Shown here: piece by piece, positions 21,837-31,531 of the stretch | Layout: the number at the start of each line of letters is the position of its first letter | Numbering within the stretch: position 1 is the first letter of the stretch | NCBI RefSeq assembly: GCF_000213575.1 | Contig: NZ_GL892005.1 | Location: forward strand, 62,001 to 126,000 | Source of the DNA: Dysgonomonas mossii DSM 22836 | GTDB taxonomy: Bacteria; Bacteroidota; Bacteroidia; Bacteroidales; Dysgonomonadaceae | Length of the DNA stretch: 64,000 nucleotides | Direction of reading: 5' to 3' | The notes under the pieces: generated by a model | Seen by the model: only the letters and a program-made list of their open reading frames with translations | Told to the model about the DNA's origin: nothing | The model's database searches: none | Program-made: the position numbers and the translations under genes

Positions 21837-22391
21837 ATGGATTTATCTAAACAGGTTTATGTAGACTTATTTGATAAGTACTATTTGGCATTGGTGAAAT
21901 ATGCATCCTCTTTTGTAGGTACAGATAATGCCGAAGATATTGTACAGGATGCCTTTGTAGAATTGTGGGAACGACGAAAAGAAATTGAAGTAGGAGAGCA
22001 CATTTCTTCGCTATTGTACCGATTTGTGTATACAAAATCTATCAATAGGCTGAAACATATTGCTGTCATCAATAAATATTCTTCTGCCAAAATTGAGGTA
22101 TATAATGAAAAACTGAAATATTTTTCACCTGAAAATATCGATGTTTGGAAGAATATAGAAAATGCAGAATTGAAAGAGAAAATAGATAGCGCAATTGATA
22201 CTCTGCCGCCCCAGTCGAAGAGTGTGTTTAAACTAAGCTATATCTATGGACTGAAAAATAAAGAAATAGCAGAAACTCTAGCTATCTCTTTACGAACAGT
22301 TGAGGCCCATTTGTATCAATCCCGAAAGTTGCTAAAACAGAGACTATCATATTTGTTGAGGCTTCTTCTCGTTTTATGCTTCTTTAACTAA
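21837..22391 (+). CDS. ECF RNA polymerase sigma factor (FecI-like)
   Basis: A 184-residue sigma-70 family protein. The region 2 segment contains NAEDIVQDAFVELWERR, and region 4 contains LPPQSKSVFKLSYIYGLKNKEIAETLAISLRTVEAHL. It is the Bacteroidetes ECF group that works with FecR-type anti-sigma factors and STN-bearing SusC transporters. All three are present here in order: this gene, FecR 47 bp downstream, then the SusC gene. It should direct transcription of the GH18 locus when the transporter reports substrate. Confidence 0.95.
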   Translation: MDLSKQVYVDLFDKYYLALVKYASSFVGTDNAEDIVQDAFVELWERRKEIEVGEHISSLLYRFVYTKSINRLKHIAVINKYSSAKIEVYNEKLKYFSPENIDVWKNIENAELKEKIDSAIDTLPPQSKSVFKLSYIYGLKNKEIAETLAISLRTVEAHLYQSRKLLKQRLSYLLRLLLVLCFFN

Positions 22392-22438
22392 GTATATTGT
22401 TATATATAACTGTTTTAAGTATATCATAAAATAAATAA

Positions 22439-23449
22439 ATGAGTACAATTGATAAAAAGATTATATTAGGATACCTTAATAAAACGGCTTCAGATGCAGA
22501 GTACGAAGCTATCTTAAAATGGATCGGTGAAGATGAAAATAATAAGAAATATCTTTTTGATCTTGAATCGCTTTACAATTCTATAGAATGGGATGAATCT
22601 TTATCTGATGGATATTTGGAAAGCGAAAAAGATCGCCTATTAAAAAGGATATCCGATGTTCCACAAATTGATGTGCCTGTAAAGAAGAAATTCAATTTTT
22701 CGTTCGTTAAAATTGCTGCATGTATTGTAGTGCTGTTTTCAGCAATCGGATTTGGATATTTGTATCTTCACGACAATAAGAAAATCGGTAGAAGAGATTT
22801 GCTGTCAGTACAAAATGACGGAGTTAAAGCGAAGGAGGTTATCTTGGAAGATGGAACAAAGATTTGGCTAAACCAAAACTCAACAATTAGTTATCCGCCT
22901 ACATTTGAAGGTGAAGAAGAAAGAAGAGTATACCTTACCGGCGAAGCTTATTTTGAGGTAACAAAAAATAAAAAATCTCCATTTTATGTAGAAAGTGAAG
23001 CTTTTAATGTGCGAGTTTTAGGAACTTCATTTAATATAAAGAGTTCCAATATGTCTAATATCTCTTCAGTAACTCTTGTAAATGGTGAGATTGAAGTAAA
23101 AGGCAATAATAATGAAGGGCATGTAACATTATCTCCCGGGCAAAAAGCTGAAATAAATCATACCGACCATCGGCTAAAAGTATACGAAACCAATGCCGTT
23201 CTTGATGTTTTATGGCATAATGATCTGATAACTTTCGAAAATGCGACGCTTCTTGATATCAGAGAAACTTTAGAGTCTCTATATGAAGTTAAAATATATT
23301 TGGATCCTAGCTTAAATATCCGATCTAAATATTCAGGTGTTATAAAGAAACGAGATAGTATAGATTCCGTTTTGAATTCTCTCACAAATACAATACCATT
23401 CAAATATGAATATACTGGTAGAAGTATTCGAATATTCCCCAATCAATAG
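22439..23449 (+). CDS. FecR-family anti-sigma factor (DUF4974)
   Basis: A 336-residue single-pass protein. The cytoplasmic N-terminal part (about 80 residues) would bind the sigma factor. The membrane helix is IAACIVVLFSAIGFGYLYLH (about residues 91-110), and the periplasmic FecR domain carries DGTKIWLNQNSTISYP, GEAYFEV and FNVRVLGTSFNI. The C-terminal DUF4974 region would contact the STN domain of the SusC protein. It follows the ECF sigma gene and ends in a terminator, so the sigma/anti-sigma pair forms a unit separate from the structural genes. Confidence 0.95.
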   Translation: MSTIDKKIILGYLNKTASDAEYEAILKWIGEDENNKKYLFDLESLYNSIEWDESLSDGYLESEKDRLLKRISDVPQIDVPVKKKFNFSFVKIAACIVVLFSAIGFGYLYLHDNKKIGRRDLLSVQNDGVKAKEVILEDGTKIWLNQNSTISYPPTFEGEEERRVYLTGEAYFEVTKNKKSPFYVESEAFNVRVLGTSFNIKSSNMSNISSVTLVNGEIEVKGNNNEGHVTLSPGQKAEINHTDHRLKVYETNAVLDVLWHNDLITFENATLLDIRETLESLYEVKIYLDPSLNIRSKYSGVIKKRDSIDSVLNSLTNTIPFKYEYTGRSIRIFPNQ

Positions 23450-23478
23450 CGTTTTATTGTTAATGAATATTAAAAAAG

Positions 23479-23511
23479 ACACTTGGCCCTAAATTGGACT
23501 AAGTGTTTTTT
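23479..23511 (+). terminator. Terminator after the sigma/anti-sigma pair
   Basis: An imperfect hairpin whose base is ACACTT pairing with AAGTGT is followed by six T residues. It separates the regulatory pair from the SusC gene at 23673. Confidence 0.7.
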
Positions 23512-23672
23512 GCTTCAAGCATGTTTTACTATTAAATAGAAAAATATTATTGTAGAACTAAAAATCTAATCATTATGAAATAGAATCAATCGGGGCAGGC
23601 TTCCCAACCTATTTTACAAATACAAGACGGTAACGTTAACCTTATTTTTATTAACGAAAAAACAACAACTAA

Positions 23673-26600
23673 ATGAAGAAAAGAAGCAATTCCTATTCTC
23701 CAAGGAAATATTTTACTCATTCAATGAGTGTCTTCTTCTTTTTGCTATGTTTTTGTATTGTAGCCAATGCACAAATAAACATAAACCAAAAAGGAGGTAA
23801 GTTTTCAGATATAATTAATATAATCAAATCACAATCGGACCATCAGTTTTTTTATGAAGACAAAATTGGGGATATAAAAGTAGGTCCATTAGAATTACAT
23901 AATGCGAGTATTGAAGAGGTTTTGAACAAATCATTAGCAGGAAAAGGTGTGACATATAAGGTTGAAGATAAAGTTATTTATTTGTCTTCTGCCAACACGA
24001 ATAACTCGGCAAGGTCGCTCCAGCAAAAAACAGTAACCATCAAAGGCAATGTAAAAGATGAAGCTGGAGAACCTTTGATTGGAGTAGCAGTATCGGTAAA
24101 AGGAACTACTATAGGAACCTTGACAGATACCAATGGGAATTATTCCATTACAGCAAACGAAGGTGATGAAATCGAATTTTCTTACATCAGCTACCTCTCT
24201 ATAAAGCTTATTGCTAAAGGAGACATGACATATAACGTGGTCATGAAAGAGGATAATGTTGCTCTCGATGAGGTTGTGGTTACTGCTCTAGGAATCAAAA
24301 GAGAAGCGAAAGTGTTGACATACAATGTTCAGGAACTTAAAGGTACAGAATTGACGGTCGTTAAAGATGCGAACTTTATAAATAGTCTGGCCGGTAAAGT
24401 TGCCGGTATGCAGATAAATCAAAGTGCATCGGGTATTGGCGGCTCGGCCAGAGTGGTTATGCGTGGGACAAAGTCAATTATGGGTAACAACAATGCATTG
24501 TATGTTGTAGATGGAGTACCATTGTATGATATCAGAGGTGAGCAACCCGAAAATATATTCGAATCACCTGATGGTGGAGATCGCGATGCTTTCGCCAATA
24601 TAAACCCTGAAGATATTGAAAGCCTATCGGTACTTAGTGGTCCTGCCGCTGCAGCTTTATATGGAAACCAAGGGGCAAATGGTGTAATACTAATTACGAC
24701 CAAAAAGGGACAAAAGGGATTGAGAATTAATTATGCGAATAACTCGATTTTCTTAAAACCATTTGTTATGCCTGAGTTCCAAGATACATACGGTTCAAGA
24801 GACCAAAGCTTTCAAAGCTGGGGAGCTAAGAAGACTCCGGACATGTCTTCGTACGATCCTAAAGATTTCTTTCAGACTGGATATGTGGAAACAAACTCAC
24901 TGACAGCCTCTTTTGGTGGAGAAACGAATACTACATACGTGTCTTTCGCATCCACAAACTCGAGAGGAATCATACCAAATAATAAGTTGAACCGCTATAA
25001 CCTTACAGTACGTAACACTGCTGATATTATAAAAGATAAGCTCGAGTTTGACTTTTCCGTATCTTATATAAATGAAGATAACAGAAATATGATGACTCAA
25101 GGACAATATCATAACCCACTGCTACCTATTTATCTATTTCCGAGAGGCGATGATATCGATAACTATAAAATATATGAGACATTTAATGATGTCCGCAATT
25201 TTAAGACTCAAAATTGGCCTTCAAAATATGGTAATCAGGGCTTAGGAATCGAAAACCCATATTGGACTGTGAACAGAAAACTATTCGAGAACAAAAGAGA
25301 CCGCTACATCTTATATAGCGCACTAAAATATAAGGCTCTGGATTGGCTGAATCTGTCGGGACGTGCGAGAATGGATAATATGGAAAATAAATTCGAAAGA
25401 AAAATTCATGCATCCTCTGATTTGCTCTTTGCATCCGAAACAGGAAACTATATGAACCAGAGAATGACAGACAAACAATTATATCTCGACTTCTTGGCTA
25501 CAGCTGATAAACGATTTGGCAATTTCAGTCTGACCGCTGCTTTAGGTACAAGTTACTTTCAGTACGACCAAAGACTGAATAGCTATGAAGGGCATTTAGG
25601 TCTTGTTCCCAATCGGTTCTCTGAAGAGAACATAAATAAGAATGACCCTCAGACAAAAGTAAACCAAAGTGGGTTCAAAGATAATACACACGCTATTTTT
25701 GCTACAGCTCAGTTGGGTTGGAAAAGCTTGGTGTTCTTAGATCTTACAGCTAGAAATGACTGGACTTCTACCTTAAAAGGGACGAGTGGCACAGGGGTGT
25801 TTTATCCATCGGTTGGAGTTTCCGGAATTTTAAGCGATATGTTTGATATGCATAAAGCTCAAATCTCTTTTTTCAAACTGAGATTTTCATATTCGGAAGT
25901 GGGTAATCCGCCTCCACGTTTCATTACTAAAGCTTCATACGAGTTGAATGATGGTAATTTGAAGACAGAGACGGCGATGCCATTCTCCAATCTGAAAGCT
26001 GAACGCACAAAGGCGTATGAAGTTGGTACTAATATGAAATTTTGGGGCAATAGAATTAATCTCGATCTCACATATTATAATACAGACACTTACAATCAAT
26101 TGTTCCATTTTGAAGCTGCTCCAAGCTCAATATACTCCGACTATTATATCAATGCCGGAAAAGTAAATAACTGGGGTATTGAAGCTTCTTTAGGCTTTAA
26201 CGACAATTTCGGTCCTGTCAGCTATTCTACCAGTGTGAATTTCACTCTGAATAGAAATAAAATAAAAACGCTTATTCCTAAAGGAACTCTCGACCCAACC
26301 ACCGGAACGCCTATTCTGGCTGAAGATGGTATAGACATGAGCTCTACAGGAACATATCGTATGCGACTTACAGAAGGCGGAACATTGGGTGATATTTATG
26401 TTTCGACGCTAGCAAAAGATTCTAAAGGGAATATAAAAGTAGACCCATCTACAGGAGCGATAAACAGTGATCCTAACAATTGGGTGAAAGCCGGGTCTGT
26501 CGCACCCCGATACAATTTTGGGTGGAATAATACAATTTCTTACAAAGGGTTTGATCTGAACTTCCTTGTAGATGCCCGAATCGGTGGAATCGGTGTGTCG

Positions 26601-27002
26601 GCCACACAAGCCTTATTGGATAGGCATGGAGTTTCTAAAGTTTCGGCTATAGCACGCGATAATGGCGGTGTATTGGTGAACGGAAAACGAATGGATGCCG
26701 AGGCATATTATGCTGTTGCAGCCGGAGGAACAACAGGCGTCCTGTCCGAGTATGTATATAGTATGACGAATGTAAGGCTTCGCGAAGCATCTCTTACGTA
26801 TACACTCCCTTCTAAATGGTTCAATCATAAAATAAGCTCTTTGTCTCTCTCTTTGATTGGACGAAACTTATGGATGATACATAATAAGGCACCATTCGAT
26901 CCTGAATTGACTGCTTCTACGGGAACTTATTTTCAGGGACTGGATTATTTTATGCAACCAAGTCTCAGAAATATAGGATTTGGAGTTAAGGTTCAATTTT
27001 AA
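23673..27002 (+). CDS. SusC-like TonB-dependent transporter with STN signalling domain
   Basis: A 1109-residue outer-membrane transporter. After the signal peptide (ending IVANAQ) an STN domain of about 70 residues (from ININQKGGKFSDIINII to VIYLSS) precedes the carboxypeptidase-D-like domain, the LDEVVVTALG TonB box and plug start, and the plug motif AAALYGNQGANGVILITTKKG. The barrel then runs to the C terminus. The STN domain is the part that talks to FecR, so this transporter should sense as well as import. Substrate is inferred to be N-glycan or related oligosaccharide released by the GH18 protein encoded downstream. Confidence 0.95.
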   Translation: MKKRSNSYSPRKYFTHSMSVFFFLLCFCIVANAQININQKGGKFSDIINIIKSQSDHQFFYEDKIGDIKVGPLELHNASIEEVLNKSLAGKGVTYKVEDKVIYLSSANTNNSARSLQQKTVTIKGNVKDEAGEPLIGVAVSVKGTTIGTLTDTNGNYSITANEGDEIEFSYISYLSIKLIAKGDMTYNVVMKEDNVALDEVVVTALGIKREAKVLTYNVQELKGTELTVVKDANFINSLAGKVAGMQINQSASGIGGSARVVMRGTKSIMGNNNALYVVDGVPLYDIRGEQPENIFESPDGGDRDAFANINPEDIESLSVLSGPAAAALYGNQGANGVILITTKKGQKGLRINYANNSIFLKPFVMPEFQDTYGSRDQSFQSWGAKKTPDMSSYDPKDFFQTGYVETNSLTASFGGETNTTYVSFASTNSRGIIPNNKLNRYNLTVRNTADIIKDKLEFDFSVSYINEDNRNMMTQGQYHNPLLPIYLFPRGDDIDNYKIYETFNDVRNFKTQNWPSKYGNQGLGIENPYWTVNRKLFENKRDRYILYSALKYKALDWLNLSGRARMDNMENKFERKIHASSDLLFASETGNYMNQRMTDKQLYLDFLATADKRFGNFSLTAALGTSYFQYDQRLNSYEGHLGLVPNRFSEENINKNDPQTKVNQSGFKDNTHAIFATAQLGWKSLVFLDLTARNDWTSTLKGTSGTGVFYPSVGVSGILSDMFDMHKAQISFFKLRFSYSEVGNPPPRFITKASYELNDGNLKTETAMPFSNLKAERTKAYEVGTNMKFWGNRINLDLTYYNTDTYNQLFHFEAAPSSIYSDYYINAGKVNNWGIEASLGFNDNFGPVSYSTSVNFTLNRNKIKTLIPKGTLDPTTGTPILAEDGIDMSSTGTYRMRLTEGGTLGDIYVSTLAKDSKGNIKVDPSTGAINSDPNNWVKAGSVAPRYNFGWNNTISYKGFDLNFLVDARIGGIGVSATQALLDRHGVSKVSAIARDNGGVLVNGKRMDAEAYYAVAAGGTTGVLSEYVYSMTNVRLREASLTYTLPSKWFNHKISSLSLSLIGRNLWMIHNKAPFDPELTASTGTYFQGLDYFMQPSLRNIGFGVKVQF

Positions 27003-27013
27003 AGCAATGAATA

Positions 27014-28597
27014 ATGAAAAATAATATATCTAAAATATTTAAGCTACTCTTTGTGTCTTTCTTTGCAGTGATAATATCTTATTCATTTGTCTCTTGCCTT
27101 GAAGACAATGTAAATGAATATGCAGCTACAGAAGATGACATGAGCAAAGATGGTCTTTTTGTAGGAGGGCACTTCAATGCCATGCTTAAAGATGTAATAC
27201 CTACATCGGACGTCGATGCTAACGACTATCAGCGTGCTCAAAATCTGACCGGTGATATTTTCTCCGGCTATATGGCTCATATCGGCACTTGGAACTCATC
27301 AAGTCACAACGGTACATATAATCTATATTTTGATAAATGGAACGATGTCGGGTTTGCGAATGGTTATACCAAAGTGATGGGACCTTATGCGAAGATTTTT
27401 GGTAAAACAGAAGACAAAGTCTATTTGGCTATGGCTACCATCGTGAAGATAATGGGGATGCACAGGCTGGCAGACAACTATGGGCCTATTCCTTACACAA
27501 AATTCGGAATAGGAGGATTGACAACCCCTTACGATAGTCAGGAAGTTGTATATAAAGAATTTCTGAAAGAGCTAAAGGAAGCCACAAAAGAACTATCCGA
27601 TTTTGCGGATGTAAATACCAAAGGAGATAAACCGTTGGTGAAATACGATATGATATACGGCGGAGATGCTCTGAAATGGTTGAAGTTCGGAAATACACTT
27701 CGATTGCGATTGGCTATACGTATTAGTTATGTGGAGCCGGAATTAGCAAAGCTGCATGCCGAAGAGGCTGCAAATCAGAAGTATGGGTTGTTGTCTGATG
27801 TTTCAGATATTGCACAACTGAAATCATACGGCGGTCATGCTGTTTATCATCCGTTGGAAACCGTATGGAACTCTTATGCAGATACAAGAATGGGAGCGTC
27901 AATGGACTCTTATCTGAATGGCTTAAAAGATCCTCGCTTGCCTTCTCTTTTCCAACCGGCAGCAATTGACGGAGCTTATCATGGCGTTAGAAACGGATTA
28001 TATATATTCGATAAGGCTCCGTATGAAAAAATGTCTGCACCTAATGTTAGAAAAAATACACCAGTGTTATGGATGACCGCAGCAGAAGCTTATTTTTTGC
28101 GGGCAGAGGGCGCTATAAGAGGTTGGAATATGGGCGGTTCGGCAAAAGATTTCTATGAGCAAGGGGTGCGTGCATCTTTCACTCAATATGGAGTAAGCGG
28201 AATTGATGCCTATTTGACAAACTCTACTGATAAGCCGATCAGATTTCAGGATATGGTAGGATATTACAGTATAGCAGCCAGATCAACAATTACAGTAGCA
28301 TGGAACGAAAGCGATTCCTTTGAAACAAAACTGGAAAGAATCATTACTCAAAAATGGATAGCAATGTTTCCCGAAGGGCAAGAAGCTTGGTCCGAATTCA
28401 GGCGTACCGGATACCCAAAGATATTTCCTGTTATATATAATCGCAGCGGTGGTCAGATCAATACCACAGTTCAGATCAGAAGAATCGTGTTTCCTCAAGA
28501 GGAATACAACAAAAACAGGGAAGAAGTAGATAAGGCTATCGGCTTACTTAATGGCCCTGATACGGGCGGTACTAAATTGTGGTGGGATGCTAAATAA
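27014..28597 (+). CDS. SusD-like outer-membrane lipoprotein
   Basis: 527 residues with lipobox YSFVSCLED. It belongs to the SusD-like/RagB branch common beside GH18 enzymes: helical repeats with MGMHRLADNYGPIPY, KWLKFGNTLRLRLAIRI and WMTAAEAYFLRAEGAIRGW, ending with a QKWIAMFPEGQEAWSEFRRTGYP block. It starts 11 bp after the SusC stop and should form the lid of that transporter. Confidence 0.92.
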   Translation: MKNNISKIFKLLFVSFFAVIISYSFVSCLEDNVNEYAATEDDMSKDGLFVGGHFNAMLKDVIPTSDVDANDYQRAQNLTGDIFSGYMAHIGTWNSSSHNGTYNLYFDKWNDVGFANGYTKVMGPYAKIFGKTEDKVYLAMATIVKIMGMHRLADNYGPIPYTKFGIGGLTTPYDSQEVVYKEFLKELKEATKELSDFADVNTKGDKPLVKYDMIYGGDALKWLKFGNTLRLRLAIRISYVEPELAKLHAEEAANQKYGLLSDVSDIAQLKSYGGHAVYHPLETVWNSYADTRMGASMDSYLNGLKDPRLPSLFQPAAIDGAYHGVRNGLYIFDKAPYEKMSAPNVRKNTPVLWMTAAEAYFLRAEGAIRGWNMGGSAKDFYEQGVRASFTQYGVSGIDAYLTNSTDKPIRFQDMVGYYSIAARSTITVAWNESDSFETKLERIITQKWIAMFPEGQEAWSEFRRTGYPKIFPVIYNRSGGQINTTVQIRRIVFPQEEYNKNREEVDKAIGLLNGPDTGGTKLWWDAK

Positions 28598-28614
28598 TTA
28601 AAAATATCAATGAT

Positions 28615-29598
28615 ATGAAAACATTATCAAATATACTGTTAATCTGTTTTTTGTTTTTTTCTCTGTCTTCGTGTTTAGACGAAGTAGATCCGGAAAACAA
28701 AATCGTAGGGCAGGTCGAGCCCAAAAGTGAAGAATATTATAAACAGTTGAGAGCTTACAAAGAATCCGACCATGCTGTGGCTTTCGGGTGGTTTGGCGGT
28801 TGGAATACAGAAACATCGTCTATGGGCACAAGATTAGTCTCGATACCCGACAGCGTGGACATTGTATCCATATGGGGCAAATATTGGGATATTACAGATG
28901 CGCAAAAAGCTGATTTGGCATATGTGCAAAATGTATTAGGTACAAAAGTTACATACACAATATTTGCGCACGAAGTGCCGGAACCATTTGAAGCAACAAC
29001 AGAGGGTGTCGGAAAATATGCGAAAGCTCTTGCTGATACGATGTATAAATACAATTATGACGGACTAGACCTCGACTATGAACCCGGATTTGGTGGTGTA
29101 GGACCTCTTGTAGGGCATAACAATGCTTTGATGAAAGATTTTGTGTTGGCTCTGAGCAAGTATTTTGGACCTAAATCCGGAACAGGTAAACTACTGCTCA
29201 TAGATGGCGTGCCTTATGCTGTACACCCCGAAATAGTGGAGTGTTTTAATTATGGAATTGTGCAAGCTTATGATTCTTCAGGCGAATGGGACTTACAATA
29301 TCGCTTCAATAATGCCTTAGCCAAAGGGTGGCCTGCCGATAAATATATTTTTACAGAAGACTTTGAGAAGTGGTGGAGTACAGGGGGAAAACCAAACGCA
29401 GTAGTCACAACTCCCGATGGGGAAGAATTAGTTGTGCCTTCTCTTGAGGCCATGGCTCGCTTCAATCCGAAGGTAGATGATAAGTATCAACGAAAAGGTG
29501 GTGTGGGTACTTATCATATGGAAAACGAATATAAACATACTCCTGATTATAAATATTTGAGGCAAGCTATTCAGATAATGAATCCGGCAAAGAAATGA
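28615..29598 (+). CDS. GH18 lipoprotein, probable endo-beta-N-acetylglucosaminidase
   Basis: 327 residues with lipobox FSLSSCLDE, giving a surface lipoprotein. The GH18 active-site motif is DGLDLDYEP with acid E156. GH18 enzymes of this compact type in Bacteroidetes PULs cut the chitobiose core of N-glycans, leaving one GlcNAc on the protein. Chitinase activity is the alternative, but no chitin-type genes accompany it. It lies between SusD-like and DUF1735-LamG genes, the arrangement seen in Bacteroides N-glycan loci. No mannosidase, sialidase or hexosaminidase is linked here, so later trimming must be encoded elsewhere. Confidence 0.88.
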   Translation: MKTLSNILLICFLFFSLSSCLDEVDPENKIVGQVEPKSEEYYKQLRAYKESDHAVAFGWFGGWNTETSSMGTRLVSIPDSVDIVSIWGKYWDITDAQKADLAYVQNVLGTKVTYTIFAHEVPEPFEATTEGVGKYAKALADTMYKYNYDGLDLDYEPGFGGVGPLVGHNNALMKDFVLALSKYFGPKSGTGKLLLIDGVPYAVHPEIVECFNYGIVQAYDSSGEWDLQYRFNNALAKGWPADKYIFTEDFEKWWSTGGKPNAVVTTPDGEELVVPSLEAMARFNPKVDDKYQRKGGVGTYHMENEYKHTPDYKYLRQAIQIMNPAKK

Positions 29599-29622
29599 TT
29601 GTTAAACATTAATAGAAAATAC

Positions 29623-30813
29623 ATGAAACTAAATAATATTATAATTCTAAGTCTTTGCGCTATCATACTAATGGGATGTAAAGACAATGAAGACTATCGG
29701 GATGTTATTTATATGTCAGGTGTAGAAAACTCTGTTTCCAGATTGTTTACTGTAGACCCCGAACTCGCTGCATCTGAAATAGCATTTAATGTCTCGTCTT
29801 CAGACAAAATGTCCAAGGATATGATTGTCGATTTGAAGGCAGATTTGTCTTTAATTGATTCATATAACAACCGGTTTATGAAAAATTATAAGCCTCTTCC
29901 TGAGGGTAGTTATAAACTGTCAAGACCAGAAATTGATACCAATGATACAAATAAAGAAGGTTTAAACCTGAACAGTAATCAGGTATTGATAAAGTCAGGG
30001 TCAAGTGTTTCTACTCCGATGAAGTTGTCTATAAGTGACCTCTCTAAGTTTGAAGAAGGTGTTACTTATGTTTTGCCGGTAAGTATAGTTAGTAATAATT
30101 TGGGGATGAGTATTCTGCGTCCATCAGCAACAATTTATTTCGTTATTAATCAAACAATAGTAACGAAGGCGGCTGTTTTGACAAGTAATTATTTGCAAGT
30201 AGATTTCTCTAAGAACAAAGATGTAAGCCTAACCGCTTTGTCTGCCGTAACCTATGAGACACGGATATATGTCAATAAATTTCAATCATATAATCCATAT
30301 ATCAGCAGTGTAATGGGGCTAGAAGAAAACTTCCTTCTCCGATTTGGTGATACATCTATCAAGCCGAATCAATTGCAGATAGCCAAACCGGGTATTGCAA
30401 GTAAAACCGAGTTTTCGACAGAGAAATGGTTCCATATAGCAGCTGTCTTCGAAGGAGGAAATGTACGAATGTATGTGAACGGAGAGTTGGAGTCGAGCGG
30501 AAATATCGCAGGCGTTACAGCTTTAGATCTGACACATGTATATGGTGACCCGATGTTTATGATTGGGCGTTCTGCCAAAGGACGAGGAATTGATGGGGCG
30601 GTGAGCGAAATGCGTGTTTGGAAAAAAGCATTATCTCCGGCCGATCTAATAAACAATATGTGTTATGTTGATCCTACCACTCCGGGATTAGTTGCATACT
30701 GGAGATTTAATGGTGCTGACGATAAAAAAGTAACCGACCTTACAGGGAATGGTTATGATGCAATGGCAGCTTATACGCTGAAGTTTATGGATCATGTGAG
30801 GTGTCCTGAGTAA
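29623..30813 (+). CDS. DUF1735 - LamG (concanavalin-like) surface glycan-binding lipoprotein
   Basis: The start is the ATG at 29623, which opens a lipoprotein signal (AIILMGCKD), giving 396 residues. The first half is a DUF1735-type beta-sandwich domain. The second half (from about residue 190) is a LamG/concanavalin-like lectin fold with EKWFHIAAVFEGGNVRMYVNGE and SEMRVWKKALSPADL. Proteins of this architecture accompany GH18 enzymes in Bacteroidetes and are thought to bind glycoprotein glycans at the surface. It is the last gene of the locus and ends before a strong terminator. Confidence 0.88.
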   Translation: MKLNNIIILSLCAIILMGCKDNEDYRDVIYMSGVENSVSRLFTVDPELAASEIAFNVSSSDKMSKDMIVDLKADLSLIDSYNNRFMKNYKPLPEGSYKLSRPEIDTNDTNKEGLNLNSNQVLIKSGSSVSTPMKLSISDLSKFEEGVTYVLPVSIVSNNLGMSILRPSATIYFVINQTIVTKAAVLTSNYLQVDFSKNKDVSLTALSAVTYETRIYVNKFQSYNPYISSVMGLEENFLLRFGDTSIKPNQLQIAKPGIASKTEFSTEKWFHIAAVFEGGNVRMYVNGELESSGNIAGVTALDLTHVYGDPMFMIGRSAKGRGIDGAVSEMRVWKKALSPADLINNMCYVDPTTPGLVAYWRFNGADDKKVTDLTGNGYDAMAAYTLKFMDHVRCPE

Positions 30814-30841
30814 GTAATTTTATTTTATATAAGTACACAAA

Positions 30842-30873
30842 AAATCCGGCAAATATATTCTTTTGCCGGATTT
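30842..30873. terminator. Terminator between the GH18 locus and the bactofilin operon
   Basis: AAATCCGGCAAA and TTTGCCGGATTT form a perfect 12-bp stem with an 8-nt loop. A and T flanks on both sides let it serve the two convergent units. Confidence 0.85.
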
Positions 30874-30933
30874 CTTTTATCTTCGCCCTTAGTGCTGAAG
30901 CCTCTATGATATTTTTCTCATAAATTAGTGTTA

Positions 30934-31500
30934 TTACCACCAATTATCACTTTCGTCTTTTGGCTTTGTATCAATTTTTCTATCTTGAATTATCGGGCTT
31001 TTGGGCTCATTGCTTGGTATATCGTTGAAAATCCTTGAATCCTTTTTGGGAATTTCTTCTTCTATTTTCGAGAAAGAATCTACAGAGATCTTTGAGTCTT
31101 CTTTTTTAAGATATTCTTTTGCCTCTGCAACCTTTATACTTAATATAGGAACTTCCAGTAGAGGATCCAATACAACTTCACCATTAACAACGCAACCCGC
31201 ATTTATGACAGCAGCCTTGGCTGTGATTGTACCTTCTATAACCGCTGTTGGGCCAAGTTCTAAACTCTCTGCACAAATTATATTACCTGTCACTTTGCCG
31301 TCAATTATGCAATGTGTGGCTGTTATATTACCAACAATGTAAGCATTAGTATCAACGGTTAGCGTATCGTCTACATAGAAATTTTTCTCTTGTCCCTCGA
31401 TTAGGTAAAGTGAGCCTAAGATGATCACGTCTCGTCCCAATTCTACGATTCTAGCAGGTTCAGGCTCAAGTTCATCAATTTTTCGCTTAAAGAGAAACAT
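30934..31500 (-). CDS. Bactofilin (polymer-forming cytoskeletal protein), long form
   Basis: 188 residues. The central DUF583 beta-helix (about residues 25-115) shows the bactofilin repeat rhythm with TVDTNAYIVGNITAT, CIIDGKVTGNI, TAVIEGTITAK and CVVNGEVVLDP. The N-terminal extension is short. The C-terminal tail of about 65 residues is charged, probably disordered, and ends in NWW. Bactofilins assemble into nucleotide-free filaments at membranes and recruit cell-wall or morphogenesis enzymes. It is the last gene of a three-gene unit and follows the permuted actin-like gene by 31 bp. Confidence 0.9.
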   Translation of the reverse strand: MFLFKRKIDELEPEPARIVELGRDVIILGSLYLIEGQEKNFYVDDTLTVDTNAYIVGNITATHCIIDGKVTGNIICAESLELGPTAVIEGTITAKAAVINAGCVVNGEVVLDPLLEVPILSIKVAEAKEYLKKEDSKISVDSFSKIEEEIPKKDSRIFNDIPSNEPKSPIIQDRKIDTKPKDESDNWW

Positions 31501-31531
31501 TTCTGATATTTATAAAGTAATTTCTATATGA